From Putridiphycobacter sp965230195 (lineage in GTDB: Bacteria; Bacteroidota; Bacteroidia; Flavobacteriales_D; Crocinitomicaceae): a stretch of DNA of 64,000 nt. The DNA lies in contig OZ245997.1 in assembly GCA_965230195.1 (NCBI GenBank), positions 1,922,001-1,986,000 on the forward strand. The letters are read 5' to 3'. Position numbers and translations under genes: made by a program. Below are positions 7,600 through 15,828 of this stretch, one piece after another. The notes below the pieces were generated by a model. It was given only the letters and a program-made list of their open reading frames with translations. It had not been told where the DNA came from and did not search any database. Position 1 is the stretch's first letter; every line of letters starts with the position of its first letter.

Positions 7600-8454
7600 T
7601 TATCTTAAGCTAATCTCTCCATTGGTTCTTACATACACAATTGTTTCACTGTTAGAGTTGTTCGTAATGGTATGAATCGCCTTCTCATCAGCACCAAAAT
7701 AGCTACCAACATCTAAATTTATTATTTCTCCATTTTGAGGCATTGTATAGTTTAATCCTCCTTTAATTATCACTGAGTGAAGCATGGTTCCATTCGATAT
7801 TATTTCACCACTATATCCCTTAGGAAACCTTATAAAAAGGCTTTTAAGTTTATCATTTTTCCTACTCTCCAAAAGGAAACTGAGCTCAGCTTCGCTTACT
7901 GAATCAACCCAATTTGTTTTTGTGTAATCCAGCCAAACAATATTTGAAACATCAATATTAATAGGTCTTTCACCGCTGTCAAAAGCTTCAGTGATTGGTT
8001 GTACAAGATAAGGTCCTTTATCTATTTCTACTAAAGCAATATTTTCTTCTCCTTTTGCTGATGTGATATGTGACTCTCCGACCGGCTGAGTCCAGAATGA
8101 CCCTGGTTTCATCCACATATTCGAGGCGTCAGGATCATCATTGTGCACCAGCCCTTTAATCACCACAGCCCGATACGTCACATTATGGATATGAGGTGGT
8201 GAAGAAAAGCCATCTACAAACTTGGCTAAAAAACCAGTTGAAACTTCTCCTTTTCTGTCGCCCCAAATTGTTCCGGCTTGAGGACTTTGGTCCCCACGTG
8301 CAGGGTTAAGCTTTTCCCACTCTATTTCTGAACTTAATATAACCTTGTTAGTTGGATTTTCAATTTTTTCCAGACTTATATTTTCCTTTTTCGTGTTATT
8401 ACAAGACAGTAATATTCCTGTAAGGATTGTTGCAAAGATTTTAACTTTTGTCAT
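7600..8454 (-). CDS. DUF4437-type cupin lipoprotein
   Basis: 284 residues with signal peptide and lipobox LLSC (Cys18). Two cupin-like repeats follow: the first contains the metal-binding-like SSPPHIHNVTYRAVVIKG, the second the GTMLHSVIIKGGLNY segment. NPARGDQSPQAGTIWGDR is typical of the DUF4437 family. It is probably an anchored beta-barrel cupin binding a small ligand or metal. No enzyme activity can be assigned. It stands alone, converging with the CPBP protease gene. Confidence 0.7.
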   Translation of the reverse strand: MTKVKIFATILTGILLSCNNTKKENISLEKIENPTNKVILSSEIEWEKLNPARGDQSPQAGTIWGDRKGEVSTGFLAKFVDGFSSPPHIHNVTYRAVVIKGLVHNDDPDASNMWMKPGSFWTQPVGESHITSAKGEENIALVEIDKGPYLVQPITEAFDSGERPINIDVSNIVWLDYTKTNWVDSVSEAELSFLLESRKNDKLKSLFIRFPKGYSGEIISNGTMLHSVIIKGGLNYTMPQNGEIINLDVGSYFGADEKAIHTITNNSNSETIVYVRTNGEISLR

Positions 8455-8495
8455 TAATTTGAGTTTAGGCTAAATCAGGTTTGGTGTTAAAAGTT

Positions 8496-8503
8496 CAAAG
8501 ATA
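8496..8503 (-). promoter_or_regulatory. Bacteroidota -7 box for the DUF4437 lipoprotein gene
   Basis: TATCTTTG on the minus strand fits the TAnnTTTG consensus, 42 bases before the start codon. No clear TTTG -33 box is seen at the expected distance. Confidence 0.35.
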
Positions 8504-8657
8504 CACCTTTATCAGCTCTGATTGAATTCAAGGTACAGTGTATTGTATAAAATATGTTAAGTATCTAATTTCTTATGAAAAGTAATCTATTTTATCAAAT
8601 TTAATGATGAGATTTTAAATCAGAGCTTTCGAAAAATACAGTTTTATTTAGTTTTGA

Positions 8658-9956
8658 TTATTGTTTAACTGATTCTAATCCTTTTTTATAAGTTTCAATC
8701 GCACGTAACCGAGCTGTTTTATGATCGACTATCGGTAATGGGTAATCAAGCGTATCCAATTCCGGAATCCATTTTTTAATATAAGCTAAATCAGGATCAA
8801 ATTTTCTGACTTGTTCAGTTGGGTTAAATACCCGAAAATATGGTGCTGCATCACATCCGGTTCCGGCTGACCATTGCCAATTTCCATTATTTGATGAAAG
8901 CTCATAGTCTAAAAGTTTCTGAGCAAAATAGGCTTCTCCCCATTTCCAATCTATTAACAGGTGTTTACATAAGAATCCCGCTACAATCATTCTTACTCTG
9001 TTATGCATATAGCCGGTAGAATTTAACTGTCGCATTCCGGCATCAACAATTGGATACCCGGTTTTCCCAAGTTTCCATTTTTCGAATTCTTCCTGGTCAT
9101 TACGCCACTCAATCAGATTATATTTTTGCTTGAAATTAGATTGAACAACATGAGGAAAATGATAGAGTATTTGCATAAAGAACTCTCTCCAGATTAATTC
9201 ACTTATAAAGACATGGTTTTTCTGTGTCTTCCGGATAACTTTTCGAATGCTGATTGTTCCAAATCTAAGATGTGGTGAAAGATTACTTGTTTGATTGGCT
9301 GCAGGAAAGTTTCTTATTTCTTCATAATCATCTAAATGGTTTAGGTCATAGGGGTTAACCTTAACAGATGATTTTATAAACCCCAAATCTGACAAATCAG
9401 GAAAAGGTATGCTGCATTTAAGGAAATTAGATTTGTCAATTGGATAATTTGTTAAATGAGAAATTGGATTGAAATAACTTAACCATTTATTTTTGTATGG
9501 TGTAAAAACTGTATAAGGCGTTTTGTCCGCTTTTAGAATTTCATCTTTGGCAAATATGACCTGGTCCTTTGAAAAATTTAATTTAATGTTACGTTTTGCC
9601 AGTAGCTGTTCAATTTCAGTGTCTCTTGCAATAGCATACGGTTCATAATCTTCATTAGTATAAACCGAATCAATATCAAATTGATCTAAAAGTTTTTTCC
9701 AAACATTTTTAGGAGTTCCCTTTAATACATAAATGGAGCTTGAAAGAGAGTCTAATTCTGAAGATAGTTTATTAAGTTGATTGTAAATAAATGTGATACG
9801 GGGATCTTTTTTGTCAAGGTCACTTGTTATATTATCATCAAAAATAAAGATTGGAAGTACAGGGAATTTACTGTTAAGCGCTTTACTTAACCCATGATTG
9901 TCTTCTAACCTTAAGTCTCTTCTGAACCAAAATATTGAAATTCTTTCCCTGTTCAT
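8658..9956 (-). CDS. phrB: Deoxyribodipyrimidine photolyase (class I CPD photolyase)
   Basis: 432 residues. It uses blue light to split cyclobutane pyrimidine dimers in DNA. The N-terminal Rossmann-like antenna domain begins WFRRDLRLEDNHGL. The C-terminal FAD domain carries WREFFMQILYHFP, GYPIVDAGMRQLNSTGYMHNR, and NNGNWQWSAGTGCDAAPYFR with the tryptophans and Asn expected at the FAD site and dimer pocket. Length is normal for the family (430-480). It is monocistronic as far as can be seen, with about 200 bases free on its 3' side. Confidence 0.93.
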   Translation of the reverse strand: MNRERISIFWFRRDLRLEDNHGLSKALNSKFPVLPIFIFDDNITSDLDKKDPRITFIYNQLNKLSSELDSLSSSIYVLKGTPKNVWKKLLDQFDIDSVYTNEDYEPYAIARDTEIEQLLAKRNIKLNFSKDQVIFAKDEILKADKTPYTVFTPYKNKWLSYFNPISHLTNYPIDKSNFLKCSIPFPDLSDLGFIKSSVKVNPYDLNHLDDYEEIRNFPAANQTSNLSPHLRFGTISIRKVIRKTQKNHVFISELIWREFFMQILYHFPHVVQSNFKQKYNLIEWRNDQEEFEKWKLGKTGYPIVDAGMRQLNSTGYMHNRVRMIVAGFLCKHLLIDWKWGEAYFAQKLLDYELSSNNGNWQWSAGTGCDAAPYFRVFNPTEQVRKFDPDLAYIKKWIPELDTLDYPLPIVDHKTARLRAIETYKKGLESVKQ

Positions 9957-10060
9957 AAATTTAATACATCATGTTACAACACATTTTATTCTGTTGTTTA
10001 AAATTACCCTTTAAGATTTCAACTGATTTATTGGGACTTAAACGATAATTGAATTTATAT

Positions 10061-10594
10061 TTACTTCTTACCCGGCCTGAATGGCTTAATTACCGTCTCA
10101 TCACATTCCAGATAAGGACCATCCATTAAATCGATACAATAAGGAACAGCTGGAAAAACAGCATCTAAGCATTCCCGGATGGACTTTGGTTTTCCGGGCA
10201 GATTAATAATTAAACTACTACCCCTAAGGCCAGCAGTTTGTCTTGATAAAATAGCAGTGGGGACAAATTTCAAAGATTCAGCGCGCATTAACTCTCCAAA
10301 GCCAGGCATCATTCGGTCACATACCGCTTCAGTTGCTTCGGGAGTCACATCTCTTTTAGCCGGACCAGTACCTCCGGTAGTCACCACCAGGCAACAATTT
10401 TGGCTGTCGACCATATCAACAATGGTTTTTTCAATCTCTTTTTGTTCGTCAGGTATTATTTTGTATACCTCTTCCCAACTGGATGTTAGATATTCATTAA
10501 GGGTATTGATGATTGCTTTTCCACTGATATCTTCATAAATCCCCGCACTTGCTCTGTCACTTACAGTTATAATTCCAATTTTAGCCACTGGCAT
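10061..10594 (-). CDS. mogA: Molybdopterin adenylyltransferase (MogA/MoaB family)
   Basis: 177 residues. It activates molybdopterin by adenylylation for molybdenum insertion. It contains TVSDRASAGIYEDISG at the N-terminus, the nucleotide-binding TTGGTGPAKRDVTPEA, and LPGKPKSIRECLDAVFPAVPYCIDL, all diagnostic of MogA. The DV/TPEA variant is typical of MogA rather than MoeA. No other molybdenum cofactor genes are in this window, so the rest of the pathway must be elsewhere. Confidence 0.9.
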   Translation of the reverse strand: MPVAKIGIITVSDRASAGIYEDISGKAIINTLNEYLTSSWEEVYKIIPDEQKEIEKTIVDMVDSQNCCLVVTTGGTGPAKRDVTPEATEAVCDRMMPGFGELMRAESLKFVPTAILSRQTAGLRGSSLIINLPGKPKSIRECLDAVFPAVPYCIDLMDGPYLECDETVIKPFRPGKK

Positions 10595-10683
10595 CCTGAT
10601 CTTTTTTATAGTTTGACTTAGATTTTGTTATCAGCGTTGAAAATAATTAATATTTATAGTATGATAACCTATTTTTTGCAAAA

Positions 10684-11295
10684 TCAGGAGAGGGGAGAGG
10701 TAATGCCAAATGTCACACCATGTGACCAGATACTATTGTTCCAGAAGTCTTGCGCTTTAAACACATGACTTGAAGAGAATTCAAGGGAAAAGAATAGCTT
10801 CGGTGATAAAGCATATTCATAACCCAGTGTATAACGCATTACACCTGAATATTTTCGTTCAAGGTCAATACTTACCTGATTATTTTCCAAACTGAAAACC
10901 GGGTAACCATAAAACCGCACACCCGATTGTACATAGCATATAATATGGTGCTTTTTTAACGATAACCTGTAACCAATGCCGCCAATTAAATCAGAAAAAG
11001 TGGTTTTTCCGGTAAATCTGGTGGAATCATTCAATGGATATTCCAAATTCATACTGGTATTAAATACGTCAAAGTTGGCCCTAAATACAAGGTGAGTGAA
11101 ATCCCTGTATTCAATACTGGTTTGGGTCATTAAACCTCCTGATAAAGCATCAGTTTCATGAAAAACATAACCCAACTGAAATTGAGGCATAAAAGTACGT
11201 TCCAGGTCATTGATAGTAGTATCCTGGGGTTGACCCCAAATTATAAGGTGAAGACCAAGGAAAAGCGTTAGGGAAATATTTTTAAGAATTGACAT
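10684..11295 (-). CDS. Outer-membrane beta-barrel protein, unknown family
   Basis: 203 residues with a signal peptide ending at WGQ. Repeating amphipathic strands of 8-12 residues follow (FTHLVFRANFDVF, SLKKHHIICYVQSGVRFYGY, KLFFSLEFSSSHVF), ending in a strand GVTFGITSPLS. The size suits an 8- or 10-stranded barrel. No named domain. It is the last gene of the minus-strand series before mogA, with over 100 bases on either side. Confidence 0.6.
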   Translation of the reverse strand: MSILKNISLTLFLGLHLIIWGQPQDTTINDLERTFMPQFQLGYVFHETDALSGGLMTQTSIEYRDFTHLVFRANFDVFNTSMNLEYPLNDSTRFTGKTTFSDLIGGIGYRLSLKKHHIICYVQSGVRFYGYPVFSLENNQVSIDLERKYSGVMRYTLGYEYALSPKLFFSLEFSSSHVFKAQDFWNNSIWSHGVTFGITSPLS

Positions 11296-11413
11296 GTTGT
11301 TTTTATTTTAATTGTTTGTGGTTAATTGAACTTACTTTAAATATAATCATCAAATCTGACTGATTTATCTTTCGAACACTTTTTAGGAAATTCAGCCAAA
11401 TAAGGAATAGCAA

Positions 11414-12076
11414 TCAGTTATTTTTTTGTCGTTTCCTTATTTTCCCTTTCTTAAGGTATAGAATTTCAGAAACTTCTTCATTAATGTCATATATCGTTAT
11501 CCAGGATTCCTTTGTAGATTGATTGTACCTTGATTTGGTTAATAGTCCACCATTTATGGAATAGGTATGCCATTTTAGTGTTTCTGAATACCAATTGTCA
11601 TACAACTTCATTTTAGTCTTAGGGCAGCAATAGGAGCCTTCACAGGTAAGAATTGGTTTTTTACTCTCAATTTTCATTTTAACTCCTTTTGCTTTTATGT
11701 TTCCATTTTCATGGTATTCGATTATTTTTCCATCCGGGAATTTATCATAGAAAACGCCCTCTAATCTTTTTGTTCCACTGGAGTCGAATACTACCAAATA
11801 GTAGTATTGATTATATTTATTAATGACTTGAAAGTTGACTTTTATTGAGTCTTTATATCCCTTATGAGTGGTAGTTGAGTCAATATAATTCGTTCCTGCC
11901 TCATCAGAATTTTGATGAGTCTCAAGCCATGGACCAACACATGCTCTTTGAGGGTAAAAGCTCATGTCTTGTGAGGAATTCATCCTGATCATTATTGTAT
12001 CCAGTTGAATGGACTGAGCTATAGCTTTGGTAAAACTCAATATTATTATGCTAAACAAGAAAATTAAATACTTCAT
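11414..12076 (-). CDS. Exported protein with MORN-like (YwqK-type) repeats
   Basis: 220 residues with a signal peptide ending at TKAIAQ. The centre has GVFYDKFPDGKIIEYHENGNIKAKG, the YDxxGxxxxYY/ENGxxKxxG pattern of toxin-antitoxin-associated YwqK/MORN_2 repeats. LYDNWYSETLKWHTYSINGGLL is a second degenerate copy. These repeats form beta hairpins and usually mediate binding rather than catalysis. Role unknown. The gene is tightly placed in a same-strand run with a GNAT and a DUF1062 gene. Confidence 0.55.
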   Translation of the reverse strand: MKYLIFLFSIIILSFTKAIAQSIQLDTIMIRMNSSQDMSFYPQRACVGPWLETHQNSDEAGTNYIDSTTTHKGYKDSIKVNFQVINKYNQYYYLVVFDSSGTKRLEGVFYDKFPDGKIIEYHENGNIKAKGVKMKIESKKPILTCEGSYCCPKTKMKLYDNWYSETLKWHTYSINGGLLTKSRYNQSTKESWITIYDINEEVSEILYLKKGKIRKRQKNN

Positions 12077-12115
12077 CCTAATTATTACAATTGATGATTG
12101 ATTAAAGATATACCA

Positions 12116-12679
12116 TTATTTGAATTGTTTTCTCATCACGTAATAATTGTCATATGTTTTATGGATTTTAAAACCATATTTTCGATAGAGTTCCAAAGGA
12201 CCTTTGAAATTTCCTTCACAGGACAATTCATTTTTTTTAGGGTATGCTTCAAGATAATCATAATCAGTATTTGAATAATCAGAGATGATTCTTTCCATAA
12301 TTTGTTGCGCAATACCTTGTCTTCTATAATCAGGATGGATTAGGAAGCAAACCACTGAGCAAACCTTGTCGTCAGGATTATCAACATAGTCATAGTCTTT
12401 GAGTAATCTTTGATAATTTGATCTGTTATTGGCATTACACCAGCCGATTGGTTTGTCATCATCAAAGACTAAATAACCGGTCAGCTGTCCTTCACTGATC
12501 ATATTTGAGACTGCAAAACGGCTGTCCTCACGAGTGCATGATTCCACATCTCCTGTAAAATGATAATCATAACAATAACATTTGTGCCGGTCAGGGTTTT
12601 CGTCAAAAATGATATGATCAAAGAAGGATAAATAGTCTGCTTTTAAAGCTCTGGTTAAAGGTTTAATTTCAAAATTCAT
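12116..12679 (-). CDS. GNAT family N-acetyltransferase
   Basis: 187 residues. VVCFLIHPDYRRQGIAQQIMERII contains the acetyl-CoA pyrophosphate-binding motif (Q/RxxGxA; here RRQGIA), and LELYRKYGFKIHKTYDNYYVMRKQ is the usual GNAT C-terminal strand region. A cysteine/aspartate-rich N-terminal part (DRHKCYCYDYHFTGD) is shared with a subgroup of uncharacterised acetyltransferases. The acceptor is unknown. It lies 4 bases from the upstream DUF1062 gene, so the two probably share a transcript. Confidence 0.8.
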   Translation of the reverse strand: MNFEIKPLTRALKADYLSFFDHIIFDENPDRHKCYCYDYHFTGDVESCTREDSRFAVSNMISEGQLTGYLVFDDDKPIGWCNANNRSNYQRLLKDYDYVDNPDDKVCSVVCFLIHPDYRRQGIAQQIMERIISDYSNTDYDYLEAYPKKNELSCEGNFKGPLELYRKYGFKIHKTYDNYYVMRKQFK

Positions 12680-12683
12680 AGTA

Positions 12684-13301
12684 TTATTTTGTTAAGTTAT
12701 TACTTTGGTTTTTTAGTCTTTCAACATCTAATTTAATGTTGTGGCCATTTTTTGCCTTTTGTTTTTTATTCAAATATTTGCCTTGAACGGAAATGACTTC
12801 CATGTCAATCAATTTTGCTAATGCATTTGAAGATATTTTTAAACTAGCCCGTATAACGGAAGTTAGTTTCAGATTAAAATCAAAAGGGTATTTGATGTTA
12901 AATGTAATGACTTCGATATTTGAATTCATTAGGTCTGTAAAAGTGATATCATCTGAATATATTTCATATTCGACACTGTTAAAGTCCAGCTCTACATTAT
13001 TTTTTTGTTTGATCTCATGAGAAAATGCATATTTTCTGGCAATTTCAGAGTCATTTTCTGAGAATTTTATAAATAAATTTTTATCTATGGAACACGTTTT
13101 GACTCTGGAGAATATAGTCATATTGGTTGTGTAATCACATTGGGTACATCTATAGATTAACCATACATCTATGTTTTTCTTTTGAGCATTTAGTCTGAAT
13201 TTTTCACTGCAATAAAATCTGTTATTATTACAATGGCTACATTTTTTTATTAGAAGGGGGAGACTTGTCGCTTTTATCTCCCACGTATATTGATCTCTCA
13301 C
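12684..13301 (-). CDS. DUF1062 zinc-ribbon protein
   Basis: 205 residues. The N-terminal half matches the DUF1062 pattern: LPLLIKKCSHCNNNRFYCSEKFRLNAQKK, then DVWLIYRCTQCDYTTNMTIFSRV. Cys21xxCys24 and a later CxxC pair form a probable zinc ribbon. The rest is helical and charged, ending in a basic tail. Members of this family are often paired with acetyltransferases in small accessory operons, as here. No biochemical role is known to me. Confidence 0.75.
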   Translation of the reverse strand: MRDQYTWEIKATSLPLLIKKCSHCNNNRFYCSEKFRLNAQKKNIDVWLIYRCTQCDYTTNMTIFSRVKTCSIDKNLFIKFSENDSEIARKYAFSHEIKQKNNVELDFNSVEYEIYSDDITFTDLMNSNIEVITFNIKYPFDFNLKLTSVIRASLKISSNALAKLIDMEVISVQGKYLNKKQKAKNGHNIKLDVERLKNQSNNLTK

Positions 13302-13442
13302 AATTTATAATTCTGCTTAACATTCGATTTAATTTTTAAACATCATTTAATCATGAGTTTCAGTATTGAATAATCAAAACCTGAAGAACAAGTGTGAAGG
13401 CTTTTACAGCAAAACAACTAAAATGATTAAATGAAAAACCGA

Positions 13443-13497
13443 TTCGGGTAGACTACCCGAATAAAAAAGTAATTAGCCTGTGGTTTCTGAGGCTAAT
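13443..13497 (-). terminator. Double hairpin terminator region downstream of the RAYT gene
   Basis: ATTAGCCT (13472-13479) pairs with AGGCTAAT (13490-13497). On the minus strand it is followed by TACTTTTTT, a good terminator. Immediately beyond lies a 19-bp palindrome, TTCGGGTAG-A-CTACCCGAA (13443-13461), followed by CGGTTTTTC. Both would stop minus-strand transcripts arriving from the transposase. The rest of 13302-13691 holds no gene that I can see. Confidence 0.5.
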
Positions 13498-13648
13498 GTT
13501 AAGCGACTATAAATTTCAGAGTTACGTTCAAAATGTAATTTATTGATACGACCTAAAGATAGGAATTTTTGTGTGATTATTATTGTAGGTTATTATAATC
13601 TTTCTTGGTTCATCAATTTAAGCAACTGTAACTAGTAATACGTGTAAC

Positions 13649-13679
13649 TGGCGCGCGAATACTCGCGTGCCTATCTTAT
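13649..13679 (-). repeat. REP-like palindrome, copy A (left flank of RAYT)
   Basis: On the minus strand it reads AAGATAGGCACGCGA, loop GTAT, then TCGCGCGCCA. This is a 9-bp GC-rich stem with one A.C mismatch in a very AT-rich background. Copy B, on the other side of the transposase, is the same sequence in inverted orientation, differing in the loop (GCAT). Confidence 0.8.
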
Positions 13680-13691
13680 GATAGCACTTTT

Positions 13692-14249
13692 TTAATATAA
13701 AGTTGAAATATTTACATTCATCATGCTTCCAATTTTTTCATCAGTATACATCAAGTAACTACTATTTACATAATCACTTTGATGAAAGCAAATCCCAGCT
13801 TCAACAGGATTTTTATGAATGTAATTTACACGTTGGGCGATCTTTTCATTGGTGTCTAATAAAACCGGATGGAAACCATCTTTCCAAATTTTGTAATTTT
13901 TATTCCGTTTGATTCTGTCTGCAGCGAAACTAAATTTATTTAATAACCATTCCTTTCTACTCTCCCCTGATTCATTAATCAATAATATAAACTGTTTGGT
14001 TGTATATCGCTTAAAGCTTTGGACTATTTTGGATAAATCATTTGATTTGGAGGAGACGATTAAGTGAATATGGTTGCTCATATATACATAAGCATGCACA
14101 ATTAAACCCTTTTCCTCAATGCAGTAGTTCAATGATTCATCCAATACCTTGGTGTATCGCTTTCTGGTTAATAAATCTACCCAATCTATAATGGTTAATG
14201 TAATAAAGGTTGGGCGAGAAGAATCAATAACTTTATATTTTTCGGACAT
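13692..14249 (-). CDS. REP-associated tyrosine transposase (RAYT, Y1_Tnp family)
   Basis: 185 residues. It belongs to the HUH single-strand transposases that process REP palindromes. The HUH motif is in YVYMSNHIHLIVSS (His-Ile-His near residue 61). The catalytic region continues as LSKIVQSFKRYTTKQF with a tyrosine in the expected helix. The C-terminal part has FHPVLLDTNEKIAQRVNYIHKNPVEAGIC, the hallmark HxNPV segment of the RAYT family. Length is complete and the frame intact. Its flanks carry inverted GC-rich palindromes, which supports REP processing over IS200-type insertion. Confidence 0.88.
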   Translation of the reverse strand: MSEKYKVIDSSRPTFITLTIIDWVDLLTRKRYTKVLDESLNYCIEEKGLIVHAYVYMSNHIHLIVSSKSNDLSKIVQSFKRYTTKQFILLINESGESRKEWLLNKFSFAADRIKRNKNYKIWKDGFHPVLLDTNEKIAQRVNYIHKNPVEAGICFHQSDYVNSSYLMYTDEKIGSMMNVNISTLY

Positions 14250-14301
14250 GTTTCAAAGTGTTGACTTTAAAGTTAATACAAAAAAACAGCAAAGTTAATA
14301 A

Positions 14302-14326
14302 GATGAACACGTGAACATTCGTGCTT
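14302..14326 (+). repeat. Degenerate REP-like copy
   Basis: CACGTGAACATTCGTGC (14308-14324) aligns with CACGCGAGCATTCGCGC of copy B with three transitions, and the preceding AAGAT also matches. The stem can still mostly form. It is probably an older copy decaying beside copy B. Confidence 0.5.
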
Positions 14327-14342
14327 CAATGTGCGAATTACT

Positions 14343-14373
14343 AAGATAGGCACGCGAGCATTCGCGCGCCAGT
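14343..14373 (+). repeat. REP-like palindrome, copy B (right flank of RAYT)
   Basis: AAGATAGGCACGCGA, loop GCAT, TCGCGCGCCAGT: same as the minus-strand sequence of copy A with one loop change. It lies upstream of the transposase start in opposite orientation to copy A. Confidence 0.8.
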
Positions 14374-14425
14374 ATCTAATAGGTTTATTTTCATTTTTTA
14401 TTGCTTCTTCCGATTGCCGGCAACG

Positions 14426-14704
14426 TTATTCTTGTTTTACTGAATCGGTATGTACAATTACATAGTAGTTGTCATAAGTGTCTAAAATCGAATCGTGTTT
14501 TTCAGGTAATGAGTCTGTTATATGGTGTTCATCATTCTTCTTTCGTTTCTCATTATACCAATTTACATGTTCTTCAAGAATTGGTGTTCCTCCTGATTGA
14601 TCTAAAATACCATTTGGTTCACTTTTTTGAGCTGGAGAATTTTCTTTATGTTCTGAATGACAAGAAAAAAGTAAAAGTGTAAAAATTAGTATATAATATT
14701 TCAT
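14426..14704 (-). CDS. Small lipoprotein of unknown function
   Basis: About 92 residues from MKYYILIF. The frame is open further upstream, but this ATG overlaps the previous stop (ATGA, 4-base overlap) and leads directly into a signal peptide with lipobox LFSC. The mature part is short, hydrophilic and acidic/histidine-containing (HSEHKENSPAQKSEP), with tyrosine-rich IVHTDS near the end. No family recognised. It is translationally coupled to the upstream exported protein. Confidence 0.55.
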   Translation of the reverse strand: MKYYILIFTLLLFSCHSEHKENSPAQKSEPNGILDQSGGTPILEEHVNWYNEKRKKNDEHHITDSLPEKHDSILDTYDNYYVIVHTDSVKQE

Positions 14705-15114
14705 TTTTTTCTGGTCATTAGTATGTAGTTTCCGGTTGAAACCATTACAACTGAGTATTCCCAAAATGTTGAATCCTGAGAGAAATGAAAAAGTTGCAGT
14801 TCCTTTTTTGCTGAATCATATTGGTAGGTACATTTTACAATCGATTCACTCAACCCTTTTTCATGTTCGTATCTCTGGATTTGAATTTCATTATCCGTAA
14901 AAGTCCATATTGTCAGGTCTGTTTTTAAGGAGTCAACAGGGATATTTAGTTTTGTAATGCCTATTTCCTCTAATTTGCTAATATTAAAATCATCAATCTC
15001 AGTTTCAGAAGTCCATTTATAAGTTTTTAATCCGTCAATCAACATATCCTGACCAAAGGATTGTATTGTCAGGGAGCAGATAAATAGTACGAATATCAAT
15101 TTTTTCAAAACCAT
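14701..15114 (-). CDS. Exported lipocalin-like protein, unknown function
   Basis: 137 residues with a signal peptide ending at SFGQ. The mature part is a run of short beta strands (TDLTIWTFTDNEIQIQRYE, KCTYQYDSAKKELQLFHF, SVVMVSTGNYILMTRKK). This resembles small lipocalin-like exported proteins of Bacteroidota, in which strands containing W-x-F and LxL alternate. The call is weak. It sits 3 bases after the YwqG-like gene and overlaps the next gene by 4 bases. Confidence 0.5.
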   Translation of the reverse strand: MVLKKLIFVLFICSLTIQSFGQDMLIDGLKTYKWTSETEIDDFNISKLEEIGITKLNIPVDSLKTDLTIWTFTDNEIQIQRYEHEKGLSESIVKCTYQYDSAKKELQLFHFSQDSTFWEYSVVMVSTGNYILMTRKK

Positions 15115-15117
15115 TTT

Positions 15118-15825
15118 TCAATAAAAGTCATAGTATATACTCCATTCTTCCGTCTCTGCATTTTTAGCAAACATTAAACTGCCACTATCTATAATATTTA
15201 AGTTCGCTTTTTGGTCAGATGAAATTTGAAAAACAAACTTATAACCTTCTCCAAATCCATCAGCATCACCAATTCCGGACTGACAAAAAGAGGGATAACC
15301 ACCTATTTTATGTTCGTAGGTATGGTCTGTGATATCATAATAACTATCAATAATGCCTTCATCTTCTAATTTTAGGATCTCAGTTTCCATTTCTCCTGAT
15401 AGTCCACCGCCATCCCAAATCGGAAAATCCTTTTCAATATACTCAGATTTTAGTGGAAATGGTTTTAAGAAGGGTTCCGGATTCTTTAAATCCTTAATCA
15501 CGATTCCATCAAGACTGCTATACTCTCTTATCAACCAATAATTGCCCATTTCTTCCAGACATTCCGGAAATTGTTTAGAAATAAAAACAGTAATGAGTTT
15601 TGTGTTTTGTATGTTTCCATGAATGAAGGGAAGATTTGGAATGTAGAGCTGTGCCAGCGGAATCATTAAATCACCATTTTTATCAGTTGGTATTTCCTCA
15701 TCTTTATTAAATGCAAAAACACGGCCTATCCAACTTTCTTCAATGGTATTTTCAGGTTTAAATCCACCGGTAGTAAATTTAGTTATTGGTTTCGCTATCT
15801 TATTTTGAATTTCTTCTATTGTCAT
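15118..15825 (-). CDS. YwqG-like DUF1963 protein
   Basis: 235 residues, no signal peptide. The C-terminal part is diagnostic: HKIGGYPSFCQSGIGD, then FVFQISSDQKANLNIIDSGSLMFAKN. The N-terminus has a TTGGFKPENT...ESWIGRV segment and MIPLAQLYIPNLPF, also found in DUF1963 proteins. Function is unknown in the whole family. It lies 3 bases downstream of the adenylate kinase-like gene. Confidence 0.8.
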   Translation of the reverse strand: MTIEEIQNKIAKPITKFTTGGFKPENTIEESWIGRVFAFNKDEEIPTDKNGDLMIPLAQLYIPNLPFIHGNIQNTKLITVFISKQFPECLEEMGNYWLIREYSSLDGIVIKDLKNPEPFLKPFPLKSEYIEKDFPIWDGGGLSGEMETEILKLEDEGIIDSYYDITDHTYEHKIGGYPSFCQSGIGDADGFGEGYKFVFQISSDQKANLNIIDSGSLMFAKNAETEEWSIYYDFY

Positions 15826-15828
15826 ATG

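Larger units (their letters stand above)
13649..14373. mobile_element. RAYT transposase with flanking inverted REP elements
   Basis: A Y1 REP-associated transposase gene lies between two inverted GC-rich palindromes (13649-13679 and 14343-14373). A third, degenerate palindrome is at 14302-14326, and a solitary copy lies 11 kb away. This is the known REPtron layout (transposase plus its own REPs). Whether it is still mobile cannot be told. Confidence 0.75.

Noticed and set aside
13302..13691. Possible small gene or RNA in the gap between DUF1062 and the RAYT gene
   Set aside because: Only hairpins, a terminator and the REP palindrome were seen; no supported open frame or RNA fold beyond these.
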